64,000 bases of DNA from Cytophagales bacterium (lineage in GTDB: Bacteria > Bacteroidota > Bacteroidia > Cytophagales > Cyclobacteriaceae). This document shows positions 44,103 through 53,213 of the stretch, piece by piece. Numbering within the stretch: the stretch's first letter is position 1; every line of letters begins with the position of its first letter. A model generated the notes under the pieces. It was not told the origin of the DNA, searched no databases, and saw only the letters and a list, made by a program, of their open reading frames with translations. The DNA lies in the NCBI GenBank assembly GCA_022360015.1, contig JAKSDQ010000003.1:310001-374000 (forward strand), read 5' to 3'. The position numbers and the translations under genes are program-made.

Positions 44103-45674
44103 TTATTCTATTTCCCGGATAAGGATTGTGCTGTGCTTTTCAAAAAGATCCCTGGTTTTTAGCAGCATCTCAAAATCTCCGGCGGGATAGATCTCATCCA
44201 GATACCTAGCACGGGAAATGATCAGGGCATTTTGGTGTGATCGTAAATAATCCTTTAATTCTTCCTGAGAATTAAGGGGCTGAACAGGGCTTTTCAGATA
44301 AAAGACAAAAGACGGATTAATTCGTTTGTAATAGGCTATTGGTAAACCTTCTTTTTTTAACAGCTCTTTAGCTGCTAAAACAGGATTTTCACGGTCTACT
44401 TTCGGAAAAATAACAGTGAAAAACAAAATATTCAATGCCAGAAAAGAAAGAAACAAGGCATAATAGGTTTTGGCCGTTTCACCATGGTAGGCATACCATA
44501 ATGCCAATAGTGCACCTATCGGCAGGAGTATAAAATAATAGGCAAGCCCACTTAAATGCGAAAGATAAGTTTCACTTTCAAGAGCAATGTACACACCTGC
44601 CGGCACACAAAGCATCAGTACCAAATAAATCCATAAAGGCCAGCGACTTATAACGATGTTTCCCGCTATCGTTTGATTCAGATAATAGCCAAGTAATACA
44701 GCCAGAAACGGATAACAGGGGACGACATAATTGGGTAGCTTGGTACTGGAAACGGAGAAAAACAAAACCACTACCACGACGACACTTAAACAAAAAACCA
44801 GCATATCTTTTTTCCGTTCTGTCCATGTTAGCCTGAAGGCCTGAAAAACAAAAACAGAAAATGGGAGTAAACCAATAAGCACAAATAACGGCGTGAGGAG
44901 AAATATGCCTCCGTGTCCTTCCATCGTTTTGGTGAATCTGCCCACATTATGGCGCAGGAAAAAACCTTCGGTCCAGGCACCTTCTGTTTGGAAATGAACC
45001 AGCAAATACCAGGGTAAAGTGATGATAGCTAAGACGGTGATACCTATAGCAGGTTGCATTGAAACTATGAATGTCCATGTTAAACGCCGTGAATAAATCA
45101 AAAATAAAATCACACCAAGCCCTGGTAATATTATGGCCACCGGCCCTTTGGTCAAGGTGCCTAAGCCAAGAAATGCGTAAAAAGCAAACAGGTAAACCTT
45201 ATTTCCCTGATCAAAAAACAAATAAAAACAAATCAATGCTGCTGTGATAAAACATATCAGGTAAGGATCGGGTACAGCGAGGTGGAACTGTAAGGTAAAA
45301 TGGAGAGAGCACAACAATATCATCGCCACCCGGTTAGCTGTGGCTTTTCCAAGATATTTTAAAGAAAATAAAAATGTAATAATAATCGTAACAGCCCCGA
45401 AAAAGGCCGAGAAAAATCTTGCGGCAAATTCATTTACGCCAAAAACCCTGTACGATATAAGCATCAGAAAGTAATGCAAAGGCGGTTTGTCAGTCCTGAG
45501 TTCACCATTAAAAGTAGGTACCACCCAATCATTGCGCTGCATCATTTCCAGAGCACAGGTAGCATTTTTTGCCTCGTCCAGAATATAGATGGTATTTCCC
45601 CCGATATTTAGGGAGCAGATCGCAAAAGACAGGATGAACAGGACAAGGGTATTTTTAATTTCCGGAGATTTCAT
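44103..45674 (-). CDS. ArnT-like glycosyltransferase, GT39/GT83-type integral-membrane protein
   Basis: I place the start at the ATG at 45674 (MKSPEIKNTLVLFILSF), giving 523 residues. Some eleven to twelve membrane helices are visible. The first periplasmic loop has the GT-C motif IYILDEAKNATCALEM, with the conserved Asp-Glu, and the PTFNGELRTDKPPLHYF segment typical of ArnT-like enzymes. These transfer a sugar from a polyprenyl-phosphate donor to lipid A, protein or other surface acceptors at the periplasmic face. Its start overlaps the stop of another GT39 gene by 20 bases, so the two are coupled. Donor and acceptor are unknown. Confidence 0.88.
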   Translation of the reverse strand: MKSPEIKNTLVLFILSFAICSLNIGGNTIYILDEAKNATCALEMMQRNDWVVPTFNGELRTDKPPLHYFLMLISYRVFGVNEFAARFFSAFFGAVTIIITFLFSLKYLGKATANRVAMILLCSLHFTLQFHLAVPDPYLICFITAALICFYLFFDQGNKVYLFAFYAFLGLGTLTKGPVAIILPGLGVILFLIYSRRLTWTFIVSMQPAIGITVLAIITLPWYLLVHFQTEGAWTEGFFLRHNVGRFTKTMEGHGGIFLLTPLFVLIGLLPFSVFVFQAFRLTWTERKKDMLVFCLSVVVVVVLFFSVSSTKLPNYVVPCYPFLAVLLGYYLNQTIAGNIVISRWPLWIYLVLMLCVPAGVYIALESETYLSHLSGLAYYFILLPIGALLALWYAYHGETAKTYYALFLSFLALNILFFTVIFPKVDRENPVLAAKELLKKEGLPIAYYKRINPSFVFYLKSPVQPLNSQEELKDYLRSHQNALIISRARYLDEIYPAGDFEMLLKTRDLFEKHSTILIREIE

Positions 45675-47415
45675 TTGTCCGCGACCTCCTGTAAATAAGA
45701 CATAAACGCCGGTAATCTGAAAAATCTCCACGTTTGGCTTTCAAATATCCGGTAACAAACCTGAAAAATTTTGCCTCGGAATTCCTGTTATAAACCCACC
45801 CTGACCAGAGCAATTGGGTGCCAGGAAAATGGCTCAGGTGCTCTTCGCTCACCAGTGCCAGAAACTGATCATTTTGCAAAGCATGATTTTCTATTTCCTG
45901 CAAGGACTTTTCATTAACGACCTTCCTTTTTACGTAATAAGGAAGGTTAAATAATAACTGATCCTCCAGCCACAAAGACACCTCCGGCTTTATACTTCTT
46001 TCCTCTACGGCCGTTTTAATCTGATCATAAGGCCGGTAGGTTTCTAGCTGGGGCAAAACAAAAGCTGAGAAAATCAACATAGAGACCAAAAACGAATAAA
46101 AAGGGTAGAACTTCAGATAGTGCCACCTGAAATTGTTTGCTACATGAAAGCACGCAGCTAACTTTTTCACAAAAGCAGATTTCTCCCTATGCAAAAGTAT
46201 CCAAAGAACCAGCGGCAGAAATACAAGGACCATCACAAGGTAGTTGATATCAAATGCAATCACCATAGCGATGTTTAGTATCAAAACCAGCAATCCCGGA
46301 AACCATAGCGTAACATTAGCCATAATTTTATTCAAACGGGTATAGGGTACATGCATTGCCAGAAACCGGGCAGTTATGATTGCCATGGCGCCGTGGGCCT
46401 GGATAAAATATGTGGGTAACTTTCCCTTGGCCAGGGTAAAAATGACAAACATCACCAGCAGCCAGCTAAAAGGAAAGGAAACTTCTTTTAACTTTTTGTT
46501 TTTGATGAAAAAGAATAACGCATAAAAGAAAGCCAGTGAATAAGGTAAAAATCCCCAGGAACTGATTTCGATGTAAAAGAATAGACTACTCCAGCCTTTA
46601 GACTCATAATTCAATGCCCGGTCCACAGTTTCAGCATTTAAAACATGGAAAAACGCATCACCGTGCAGCCAATACATATAAACAGGCCAACTGAAACCAA
46701 CTATCACCACAATGGGTATGCCCCATGCCAGTTTTAAGCGTTTTAAACGTGTCCAAACCTCTCCCGGCCTGAAATTACTTTCAAAACACAGGTAAAGCAT
46801 GACAATACCACCTATGACAAATGCGTAGGGATACCCTTTTGCCAATAAAGTACCTCCCAATCCGAAGTATGCAAGCAACAAATATCTGAAGTCTTTATCC
46901 AGGTATCCCTTGATAAACCAATACATGGTCATGGAAAAAAAGCAGGTCAACGGGATTTCCGGTGAAGAGTAGCGGGCATTGACCGTAAACTGCAGACTGA
47001 GCGCCATCATAATGCCTGCCAGCACGCCTTCCCGGGGTCCGAACAGACGCTTAGCGGTTAAGTAAGTAAGATAGATGGTAATCAAGGCCATAGCTGCCAT
47101 AGGAAATCTTATGGCAAACTCATTCAACCCAAATAACCAGACAGATAGGGCTACAGACCAATAGGTAAGCGGTGGTTTGTTGAATCTAAGCTCGTTATTA
47201 AAATAAAACTCGAGAAAGTTGTTCCGCCGGAACATTTCCCTGACCGCATCAGCGTAAAATCCCTCGTTTGGATTCCAGATATCATTGTAACCCAAATTCA
47301 AAAAGTACACCAGAATCAGAAGGGCAATGGTCAGGAATAATGTGATCTTTTTTAAATTCAAACAGCTATGAAATATTTGAAAAACGCCTAAAATTAAAAT
47401 AAAATACCAAAGCAA
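45655..47415 (-). CDS. ArnT-like glycosyltransferase, second paralogue
   Basis: The 586-residue integral-membrane protein has about twelve helices with the GT39-like first loop NDIWNPNEGFYADAVREMF. Here the usual Asp-Glu pair reads Asn-Glu, a possible change in catalysis or metal contact. NELRFNKPPLTYWSVALSVW is the following conserved block. A C-terminal soluble domain (about 480-586) is periplasmic. It is translationally coupled to the second GT39 gene (20-base overlap). Its promoter region, 47416-47627, is shared with a divergent GT2 gene that should make a polyprenyl-phosphate sugar, the natural donor for such enzymes. Confidence 0.88.
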   Translation of the reverse strand: MLWYFILILGVFQIFHSCLNLKKITLFLTIALLILVYFLNLGYNDIWNPNEGFYADAVREMFRRNNFLEFYFNNELRFNKPPLTYWSVALSVWLFGLNEFAIRFPMAAMALITIYLTYLTAKRLFGPREGVLAGIMMALSLQFTVNARYSSPEIPLTCFFSMTMYWFIKGYLDKDFRYLLLAYFGLGGTLLAKGYPYAFVIGGIVMLYLCFESNFRPGEVWTRLKRLKLAWGIPIVVIVGFSWPVYMYWLHGDAFFHVLNAETVDRALNYESKGWSSLFFYIEISSWGFLPYSLAFFYALFFFIKNKKLKEVSFPFSWLLVMFVIFTLAKGKLPTYFIQAHGAMAIITARFLAMHVPYTRLNKIMANVTLWFPGLLVLILNIAMVIAFDINYLVMVLVFLPLVLWILLHREKSAFVKKLAACFHVANNFRWHYLKFYPFYSFLVSMLIFSAFVLPQLETYRPYDQIKTAVEERSIKPEVSLWLEDQLLFNLPYYVKRKVVNEKSLQEIENHALQNDQFLALVSEEHLSHFPGTQLLWSGWVYNRNSEAKFFRFVTGYLKAKRGDFSDYRRLCLIYRRSRTNEISGN

Positions 47416-47627
47416 AAACAGCGCTGCCAGAGTTTTAACAAAAGCTTAAAGCGCAACAAATATTGGTGTAATAATGCCTTAGGCGCATCTGAAAAAAGGC
47501 TGTAATTTGTTGGGGAATAGCAAAAAAAAGGGGATATTATGCAACTTTAAGCCTGAGATTATTAAATTATTACATCGACTGGTAGCACTGGTATCTTTTG
47601 ATTCGTACCTTTAAATTAGGCGCTCAA

Positions 47628-48593
47628 ATGGAAATATCAGTTGTCATCACCGTGCTTAATGAAGAGCAAAACATCGGTCCCCTGCTTCAAGCCCTTTACA
47701 ACGCCATAGGCCGTTTTGAATATGAAATAATCATAGTGGATGACGGTTCTACAGATCATACCATCGAGGAGGTTAAAAAACATGCCAATCACCGTGTAAA
47801 ACTCCTGGTTTTCTGCAAAAACTTCGGACAAACCTCCGCGTTATCGGCTGGCATAAAAGAAGCAAGGGGCAGGTATATTGTCACCATGGATGGCGATTTG
47901 CAAAATGATCCGGCAGACATCCCCGGGATGTTAAGCAAAATAAAGGAAAAAAAGTGCGATATGGTCACCGGCATCAGGGAAAAAAGAAAAGACTCGTTGC
48001 TGATCCGGAAGTTCCCCAGTCAGATAGCCAACTACATGATCCGGACACTAACCGGTGTGAAAGTCAATGATTATGGATGTTCTATACGCGTTTTCAGAGC
48101 GGAAATAGCCAAAAACCTGGGGTTATATGGCGAACTGCACCGATTTATTCCCGTGTTGGCCAGGTTGCAGGGGGCGCGTATCGAGGAGATGCCGGTAAAT
48201 CACAAACCAAGAATTTACGGAAGATCGAAGTACGGCCTAGGGCGGACATCCAAAGTCCTTTGCGATTTGCTTTTAATGATATTTTTCCAAAAGTTTTTTC
48301 AAAAGCCCATCCATTTATTTGGTTCTATAGGACTGCTGACGTTTTTGCTGGGAATGGTGATTAACATTTACTTTTTTGTCACAAAATTATTGGGCCAGGA
48401 TATCTGGGGAAGACCGTTGCTGCTGTTAGGGATTATTTTAACCTTAGGGGGCATACAGTTGATCACCGCAGGGTTTATGGCAGAAATGCTTACCCGCACT
48501 TACTTTGAATCGCAAAACAAAACCACTTACCGAATAAAGGAAAAATTCTTTGGAAAGCCCGAGGTTAAGCCCTACCCTGAAATGGTTGTTTAA
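47628..48593 (+). CDS. Polyprenyl-phosphate glycosyltransferase, GT2 (ArnC/GtrB/DPM1-like)
   Basis: Starting at the ATG at 47628 (MEISVVITVLNEEQNIGPL), the 321-residue protein has a GT-A domain. The nucleotide-binding motif is IIIVDDGSTDHT (about 36-47), the DxD-type motif MDGDLQNDP (about 85-93), and SIRVFRAEI and KYGLGRTSKV lie further on. Two C-terminal helices (about 225-245 and 258-280) anchor it in the membrane. It moves a sugar from a nucleotide donor to undecaprenyl phosphate on the cytoplasmic side. It is followed by, and overlaps by 44 bases, an LPG-synthase-type membrane protein gene. Confidence 0.92.
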   Translation: MEISVVITVLNEEQNIGPLLQALYNAIGRFEYEIIIVDDGSTDHTIEEVKKHANHRVKLLVFCKNFGQTSALSAGIKEARGRYIVTMDGDLQNDPADIPGMLSKIKEKKCDMVTGIREKRKDSLLIRKFPSQIANYMIRTLTGVKVNDYGCSIRVFRAEIAKNLGLYGELHRFIPVLARLQGARIEEMPVNHKPRIYGRSKYGLGRTSKVLCDLLLMIFFQKFFQKPIHLFGSIGLLTFLLGMVINIYFFVTKLLGQDIWGRPLLLLGIILTLGGIQLITAGFMAEMLTRTYFESQNKTTYRIKEKFFGKPEVKPYPEMVV

Positions 48594-49440
48594 AATCACC
48601 GTTTCTGCTGTAGCGCTTTATGTAGTCTTTAGAAAAATCGAAATCAGCCAAATCCAAAAACTCGTTTGTGACCTGAGGCTCTCCCTGGTCTTTTTAGCCT
48701 TTGTGTTTTTCAATTTTTCCCAGCTTACCAGTGCCTTCAGGTATCGGAAATACCTTAAAATTGTCGATATTCAATTAAATGCACTACGTAATATCAAACT
48801 CTACTACCTGGGCATGTTCTATAATCTGTTTTTGCCGGGTGGTATTGGCGGCGATGGCTATAAGGTCTGGATACTCAAAAAGGAGTATAACACCCCATGG
48901 AAGCCATTGATCCTGATTTCGTTTTTAGAAAGGTTAAACGGGCTGGCGGCCCTGGTGACACTGGCCCTGGTCATCATGGCTTTTGTTCTTGCAAGGGAAG
49001 CTATTTCAATACCTGCGCCTCTCTATGTGCTTCTGGCCACGCTGATTTTTCCGATACTTTATTTGATCATTAGCCTGATAGATAAAAAATATACTACGAA
49101 TTTTAAAGTCATTACCTTACAATCCTTGTCAATACAGTTATTGCAACTTATCAGCGCTTATTTCATTTTGGCTTCCCTGGGACTAGACAGCGGCTTTGCT
49201 TCTTACCTTTTTCTCTTCCTGCTGTCCAGTGTGGCTGCTGTCCTTCCCATAACCCTGGGTGGCGTGGGGGCCAGGGAATTGGTTTTTATATATGGCAACG
49301 CTCTTCTGCCGATTGACACAGGGCTTGCCGTTACCTTCAGTCTTTTGTTTTTTCTGATTACCGCCCTTAGCTCCTTTATAGGGGTGTTGTTCAATGCCCG
49401 GATTCGTAATCCGGGAACAGCTTTACAGTGTTGGTTATAG
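48550..49440 (+). CDS. Lysylphosphatidylglycerol synthase TM-domain family protein (UPF0104-like)
   Basis: The 296-residue membrane protein has about seven to eight helices and the family landmarks FNFSQLTSAFRYRKYLKI near 55, YYLGMFYNLFLPGGIGGDGYK near 85-105 and ITLGGVGARELVFIYG near 235-250. The likely TTG start at 48550 overlaps the GT2 gene by 44 bases, so translation is coupled. Such proteins accompany polyprenyl-phosphate glycosyltransferases and may help flip lipid-linked sugars. The last eleven codons (about 49408-49440) lie on the antisense of a VapC relic, so the original C-terminus may have been replaced by a rearrangement. Confidence 0.85.
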   Translation: MESPRLSPTLKWLFKITVSAVALYVVFRKIEISQIQKLVCDLRLSLVFLAFVFFNFSQLTSAFRYRKYLKIVDIQLNALRNIKLYYLGMFYNLFLPGGIGGDGYKVWILKKEYNTPWKPLILISFLERLNGLAALVTLALVIMAFVLAREAISIPAPLYVLLATLIFPILYLIISLIDKKYTTNFKVITLQSLSIQLLQLISAYFILASLGLDSGFASYLFLFLLSSVAAVLPITLGGVGARELVFIYGNALLPIDTGLAVTFSLLFFLITALSSFIGVLFNARIRNPGTALQCWL

Positions 49441-49570
49441 GTCACAAGAATTGAACCTGTCTGCAAGGTATGGGCAGCAATCCAAACATCATTCAAAGGG
49501 ATAGGGGTACCTTTTTTTCTATCAGCTTGGCAAGCCTTTCGTCGAGATGATGTATAGTAATAGATTTCAT
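49397..49570 (-). pseudogene. Deleted toxin-antitoxin relic: antitoxin N-terminus joined to PIN-domain toxin C-terminus
   Basis: From the ATG at 49570 the frame reads MKSITIHHLDERLAKLIEKK, the start of a FitA/VapB-like ribbon-helix-helix antitoxin, then stops a few codons later. In another frame from about 49511 the sequence reads GTPIPLNDVWIAAHTLQTG and SILVTYNQH..VPGLRI, the end of a VapC PIN-domain toxin. The middle of both genes is missing, as expected from one internal deletion of several hundred bases. Upstream, TGAACCA and TGGTTCA arms (about 49577-49617) look like the old operator. The rest of 49571-49853 is AT-rich with no gene. Confidence 0.75.
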
Positions 49571-49853
49571 AACAAAATGAACCACTTCAGATCAAATTGA
49601 ACTACTTTTGGTTCAAAAAATAAAAACTTTACAAATACTAAAAACAATATGCTAAAATAAGGCACGACAACTTGCCGTCTGATAAATAAACTCTTTGTTC
49701 TTTACCTTCACAAACACTTTCAGCAATATTTCAACATTCTTTTCGATTCTCTAAATTTTATCTTTATTTTTAGCTAAACAAAAGTCGACCAGCTATACCC
49801 AACTGGCAAAATGTACTATAGAATAATTTAGCCAGTAGTGATATTTTAAAATC

Positions 49854-50411
49854 ATGGTAAAATACGATCAGGAAGCAGATCAGGTATGGTTCAATATTCC
49901 ACTGTCAGGAATTCATGAATTAAACGATTATCAAAGTGGGATATTGGCGATTCTTAAAAAAGTCGAAATTGAAGAATTTGAAAAAGCTTTTGGGGAAGAC
50001 CTAAAACGCTATCACGGATTCCTGCAACACATGTTGGCAGATGAGGGATTTTTTGCCCATAATGAAAAATTATTACTCGAGCACCCTCCACCTGTCAGGC
50101 TCCCGCCAAAAGTGGAATTAGCCATATCATTGATCAAAGCCGAGCTAAAAAATCTGAAATTCATCAACGACATGCTAAAGCAGGGAATCGACGCTAGTGC
50201 AAGCCTATGGGATTTCGGCGAATTAATCCTGGGGCTGGCAGGCTTCGATAACGACATTTCCGATGAACTGAACGAATGGTATTTTACCCGTCAAACCCAG
50301 CTTGTTAAAGATATCGAAGCCGGTGATGATGAGGACTTTTCGCACGCCGCGTTTGATTTTTATATAGATTTAATGGTGAAAAGGCAGGAGTTGGACCCGT
50401 ATCAGGACTAA
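49854..50411 (+). CDS. Conserved-looking hypothetical protein
   Basis: The 185-residue soluble acidic protein is mostly helical. An N-terminal segment, MVKYDQEADQVWFNIPLSGI, could be beta-rich. The rest is alternating charged helices (EIEEFEKAFGEDLKRYHGF near 37-55; LAISLIKAELKNLKFINDML near 89-108). No catalytic or binding motif, signal peptide or membrane segment is seen. Codon use and length suggest a real gene. It lies alone between the toxin-antitoxin relic and a CBS gene on the opposite strand. I do not recognise the family. Confidence 0.65.
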   Translation: MVKYDQEADQVWFNIPLSGIHELNDYQSGILAILKKVEIEEFEKAFGEDLKRYHGFLQHMLADEGFFAHNEKLLLEHPPPVRLPPKVELAISLIKAELKNLKFINDMLKQGIDASASLWDFGELILGLAGFDNDISDELNEWYFTRQTQLVKDIEAGDDEDFSHAAFDFYIDLMVKRQELDPYQD

Positions 50412-50515
50412 TCACTCTCCTGGCTGCTACTTTGTTATCCGATCATTTAAGTTTTTATGACCATCGGCAAAGACGGAACAGAAAACTTGTGAAACTATGA
50501 TAGCGAAAAGTCCTG

Positions 50516-50935
50516 TTACCCCCTCTTTGATTTCTTCTTTGAAGGAGTAGGGGGATTTTTCATCACAAAACGTTTGTCTTCAACTAATTTTAATAAATCA
50601 AAAGAGCTAAGTATGCCTACAATTTTTTTCTCATGAGTAACAACCAGATGGTGAATTTTGTGGTTTCGCATGACCCTCGCTGCGATGTGTACGTCGGAAT
50701 AAAGCGGGACTGTCAAAACGTTTTTAGTCATTAGTTTTTGGATGGGAGTGCCCTCATTGTGGTCAGCAATTAAATCTTGGGAAGTTACGATTCCCACAAC
50801 CTCATCATCGGGGTTGACTACTGGTACGGACTGTATGTTGTTGGTTTCCATGATCTTACGTACATGGCCGATAGATTTATGGGGAACTGTAGTTATTACT
50901 GAATTCACCATTAAATCTTCAATCTTTGCATTCAT
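50516..50935 (-). CDS. Two-CBS-domain protein
   Basis: The 139-residue cytoplasmic protein consists of a CBS pair: IEDLMVNSVITTVPHKSI (5-22) to VSQDL-like VGIVTSQDLIADHN, then IQKLMTKNVLTVPLYSDV to VGILSSFDLLKLVEDKR. A basic tail (PTPSKKKSKRG) follows. CBS pairs bind adenine nucleotides such as AMP, ATP or NAD and control partner proteins. No partner is fused, and neighbours do not reveal one. MgtE in this window also carries a CBS pair but lies 8 kb away. It is transcribed alone and convergently with the upstream hypothetical gene. Confidence 0.92.
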   Translation of the reverse strand: MNAKIEDLMVNSVITTVPHKSIGHVRKIMETNNIQSVPVVNPDDEVVGIVTSQDLIADHNEGTPIQKLMTKNVLTVPLYSDVHIAARVMRNHKIHHLVVTHEKKIVGILSSFDLLKLVEDKRFVMKNPPTPSKKKSKRG

Positions 50936-51544
50936 GTTGTCTGTGTTTTAAGATAACTGTTTCGTTTCCCTTACATGCCGTTAAATATAGTTTTGTGCAT
51001 GTTTCAGGCTATCATATAACCATTTTTTTCCGGAATTGCAACTATTACATTTCTTTTCTTCCTTTAAATATTGGGTATGGTTTAGCGCTCTTACGAATTT
51101 GCAAAGCTATAGCAGTGACAGGAAAAACAGAAGCTATTTGTTATGATATTTTTTGTGATTGCAGGGATATTGATAACTATTGCCAGATGTTCGAGAATAT
51201 GGGCCAGTTAAACATCCGGCTGTTGGGTTACAATTTCATGGTCACCAGATGGTACCGTACCAATAAGGAACACTTTGGACAAGAGAATGGCATTGTAACC
51301 GGTTTTGACTGGCATACGGCATGCCAGAATCGTAGCCACAGCCGATTCACAACGCAACTGTATTTATCAACAAATCGCTTTAACCAGATAATGTTTTTCA
51401 TTTACTTCCTTACATAAGTACGTTCTCAATGACCTGCAAAGGTTACTTAACACGATGTTATCGGATTTAAGATGGAGCACAGCTTTTTAAAGATTTTATA
51501 GTGACAACTTCAAATCGACAATTTAATTTTTAAAAATTCTGATT
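50936..51544. other. Gap without a supported gene
   Basis: A 163-codon plus-strand frame is open from 50926 to 51417, but it overlaps the CBS gene start region, is rich in Cys, Tyr, Phe and His, and shows no domain. I do not call it. The end of this gap should hold the promoter of the lipoprotein gene at 51545. Confidence 0.45.
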
Positions 51545-52114
51545 ATGAAAAAAATTACCATTTTTTTGTGCATCGCCATTGCCTTTTTTTCATGCGATGA
51601 CAGTGATGATGACGCCGCCATAGCGCGTATCGAGGTGGACGGGAAAGAGATTAACTTCACAAAAAGTACCATCGTCAATACGCAAAATGAGGCAGACACG
51701 CTATACAGGATGATCTTTGCTTTGCATACCGACGGAATCAGTTACGATACTGATGTAAGGAATTTTGTGGGTGAGGGAGACCTGATGTATTCCAATTTTA
51801 CTTCCCCGGTCAGTACGGGCCTTGCCGATGGCACCTATACGTATGATAGGGGCAATTTCTCCAATTTCCATTTCAGGGGAGGGATTATTGGGATAAATTT
51901 AAACTACCAATCCTCGACATATGATAAACGCTTTGTTTTTGATGGCGGCGAAGCCACTTTTACCAGAAATGATGTTGAATACAATTTCACGCCCAATATG
52001 AAGGCCCTGTATCTGGATTTTGAAAAAAATACTACCGACCCGGACAAGTTCATTACTATTTCCGGTAACTTCCGGGTTAAACCTACATTTAAGGTATCGT
52101 TGGAAAAGGAATAA
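51545..52114 (+). CDS. Hypothetical lipoprotein
   Basis: The 189-residue protein has a lipoprotein signal with lipobox FFSC (Cys17), followed by an acidic linker (DDSDDDAA) and a beta-rich domain of about 160 residues. EVDGKEINFTKSTIV at the start and FITISGNFRVKP near the end resemble small Bacteroidota lipoproteins in which a beta sandwich is shown on the cell surface. No motif I recognise. It stands alone on the plus strand; a possible terminator stem (52209-52216 with 52245-52252) lies about 95 bases downstream. Confidence 0.75.
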   Translation: MKKITIFLCIAIAFFSCDDSDDDAAIARIEVDGKEINFTKSTIVNTQNEADTLYRMIFALHTDGISYDTDVRNFVGEGDLMYSNFTSPVSTGLADGTYTYDRGNFSNFHFRGGIIGINLNYQSSTYDKRFVFDGGEATFTRNDVEYNFTPNMKALYLDFEKNTTDPDKFITISGNFRVKPTFKVSLEKE

Positions 52115-52979
52115 GCTGTAAGGTTGGAACCGTAATACTTAAAACGGAAAAAGGCAACTGCCTGGGTGGCAGCCGCCAATTTCATTCAGCTATGGAAATC
52201 TTTCAATCAGCGCCTTCGGAGCCTTTAAAGGGTATTTCAAACCAAAGGCGCTTATGCTTTATGTATAGGCATATTCAACCTGTCGTTCCAAATAAAATGT
52301 AAATTGCAGAAATTCCGGCTATCTAAGAATGGTTACCATCATTCCCCTACTGGCCGGTAATATCAAATGTCTTCTACTAATCTACAAAATAGAAAACAAT
52401 CGTACAACAGTTTTTGCAATTTGTTAAGCTGGAAAAGGCTGGCAATAAATCAACTATATGAGCACAAATGTATGCGGCGTTGTTCACAACTAATATTATC
52501 GTCCGCATTTTAGGGTGGGCTTGTGCGAAAGGCTAATGCGGATGTTCTGGTTTGGCTTTTGTAAAGCCTGGACACATTTATTTATTAATATGAACGTTTC
52601 ATTCTAAATAAATTGAGTTGAAAACTCAAGACCATGGGATCATCGTCACAGACAAGGACCAGATATAGGTTGCGCAACAGCCACGTATAGCAATGCTAAT
52701 CAACCTTGCGATATAAACCTTTAATTAACCAGGATAATATAAATCATTTTTAGTTATTTCGTAGCCAGAGACAGTTTTTCGTTTTCGATAATAAAACCAA
52801 CCTTCGAATGGGCCTGTTATTACAACACGGAATGGTATCATATTTTGGGACGGGAACAGGGTCATACGTCAACATGGGTAGGCTTACTCAATAGTCCTTT
52901 GGTTAGAATTAAAAAGCGTTAGTGTTATGAAAGTAACTGTAAACAACATTCAACATTTAGAAGAGCTTTAGTGCTCGAA
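52115..52979. other. Long gap with a hairpin and a repeat fragment
   Basis: AGCGCCTT (52209-52216) pairs with AAGGCGCT (52245-52252) and may end the lipoprotein transcript. At 52670-52687, GTTGCGCAACAGCCACGT matches the complement of the start of repeat copy A at 17 of 18 positions. No frame in the remaining sequence looks coding. Confidence 0.5.
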
Positions 52980-53213
52980 TTACATCTTAGCGATCATTTT
53001 AATAAACTGATCTTTTGTAGTGTTCAATTGGCGTAAGTGAATTTTGATGATGAATTCCGGCACCGGATTTATATGGGTCTGTAAGGTAATAGGTCTTGGC
53101 ACATCACTACGTGTCCAATGTTCATGCCCACCTGATGTTCTTGTGTGTTTGCAACCAATTGATTTAAGAAACTTTTTGTATTTTCTAAGTGGTATATTTC
53201 TTAGGCCAGACAT
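52980..53213 (-). CDS. hicA: HicA-type mRNA interferase toxin
   Basis: The 77-residue protein has the double-stranded RNA-binding-like fold of HicA: IPLRKYKKFLKSIGCKHTR, then the active-site loop TSGGHEHWTRSD with His30 and His32, then ITLQTHINPVPEFIIKIHLR. HicA toxins cleave mRNA when free of antitoxin. The ATG overlaps the stop of the upstream hicB-like gene by one base (TAATG), so the two are translated together. Here the antitoxin gene comes first, which is less common than hicA-hicB order but known. Confidence 0.88.
   Translation of the reverse strand: MSGLRNIPLRKYKKFLKSIGCKHTRTSGGHEHWTRSDVPRPITLQTHINPVPEFIIKIHLRQLNTTKDQFIKMIAKM

Noticed and set aside
49203-49496. 97-codon minus-strand frame as an intact small protein
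   Set aside because: Only its first ~35 codons resemble VapC; the rest is antisense of the LPG-synthase-type gene.
50926-51417. 163-codon plus-strand frame after the CBS gene
   Set aside because: Odd composition, no domain, overlaps the start region of the CBS gene.
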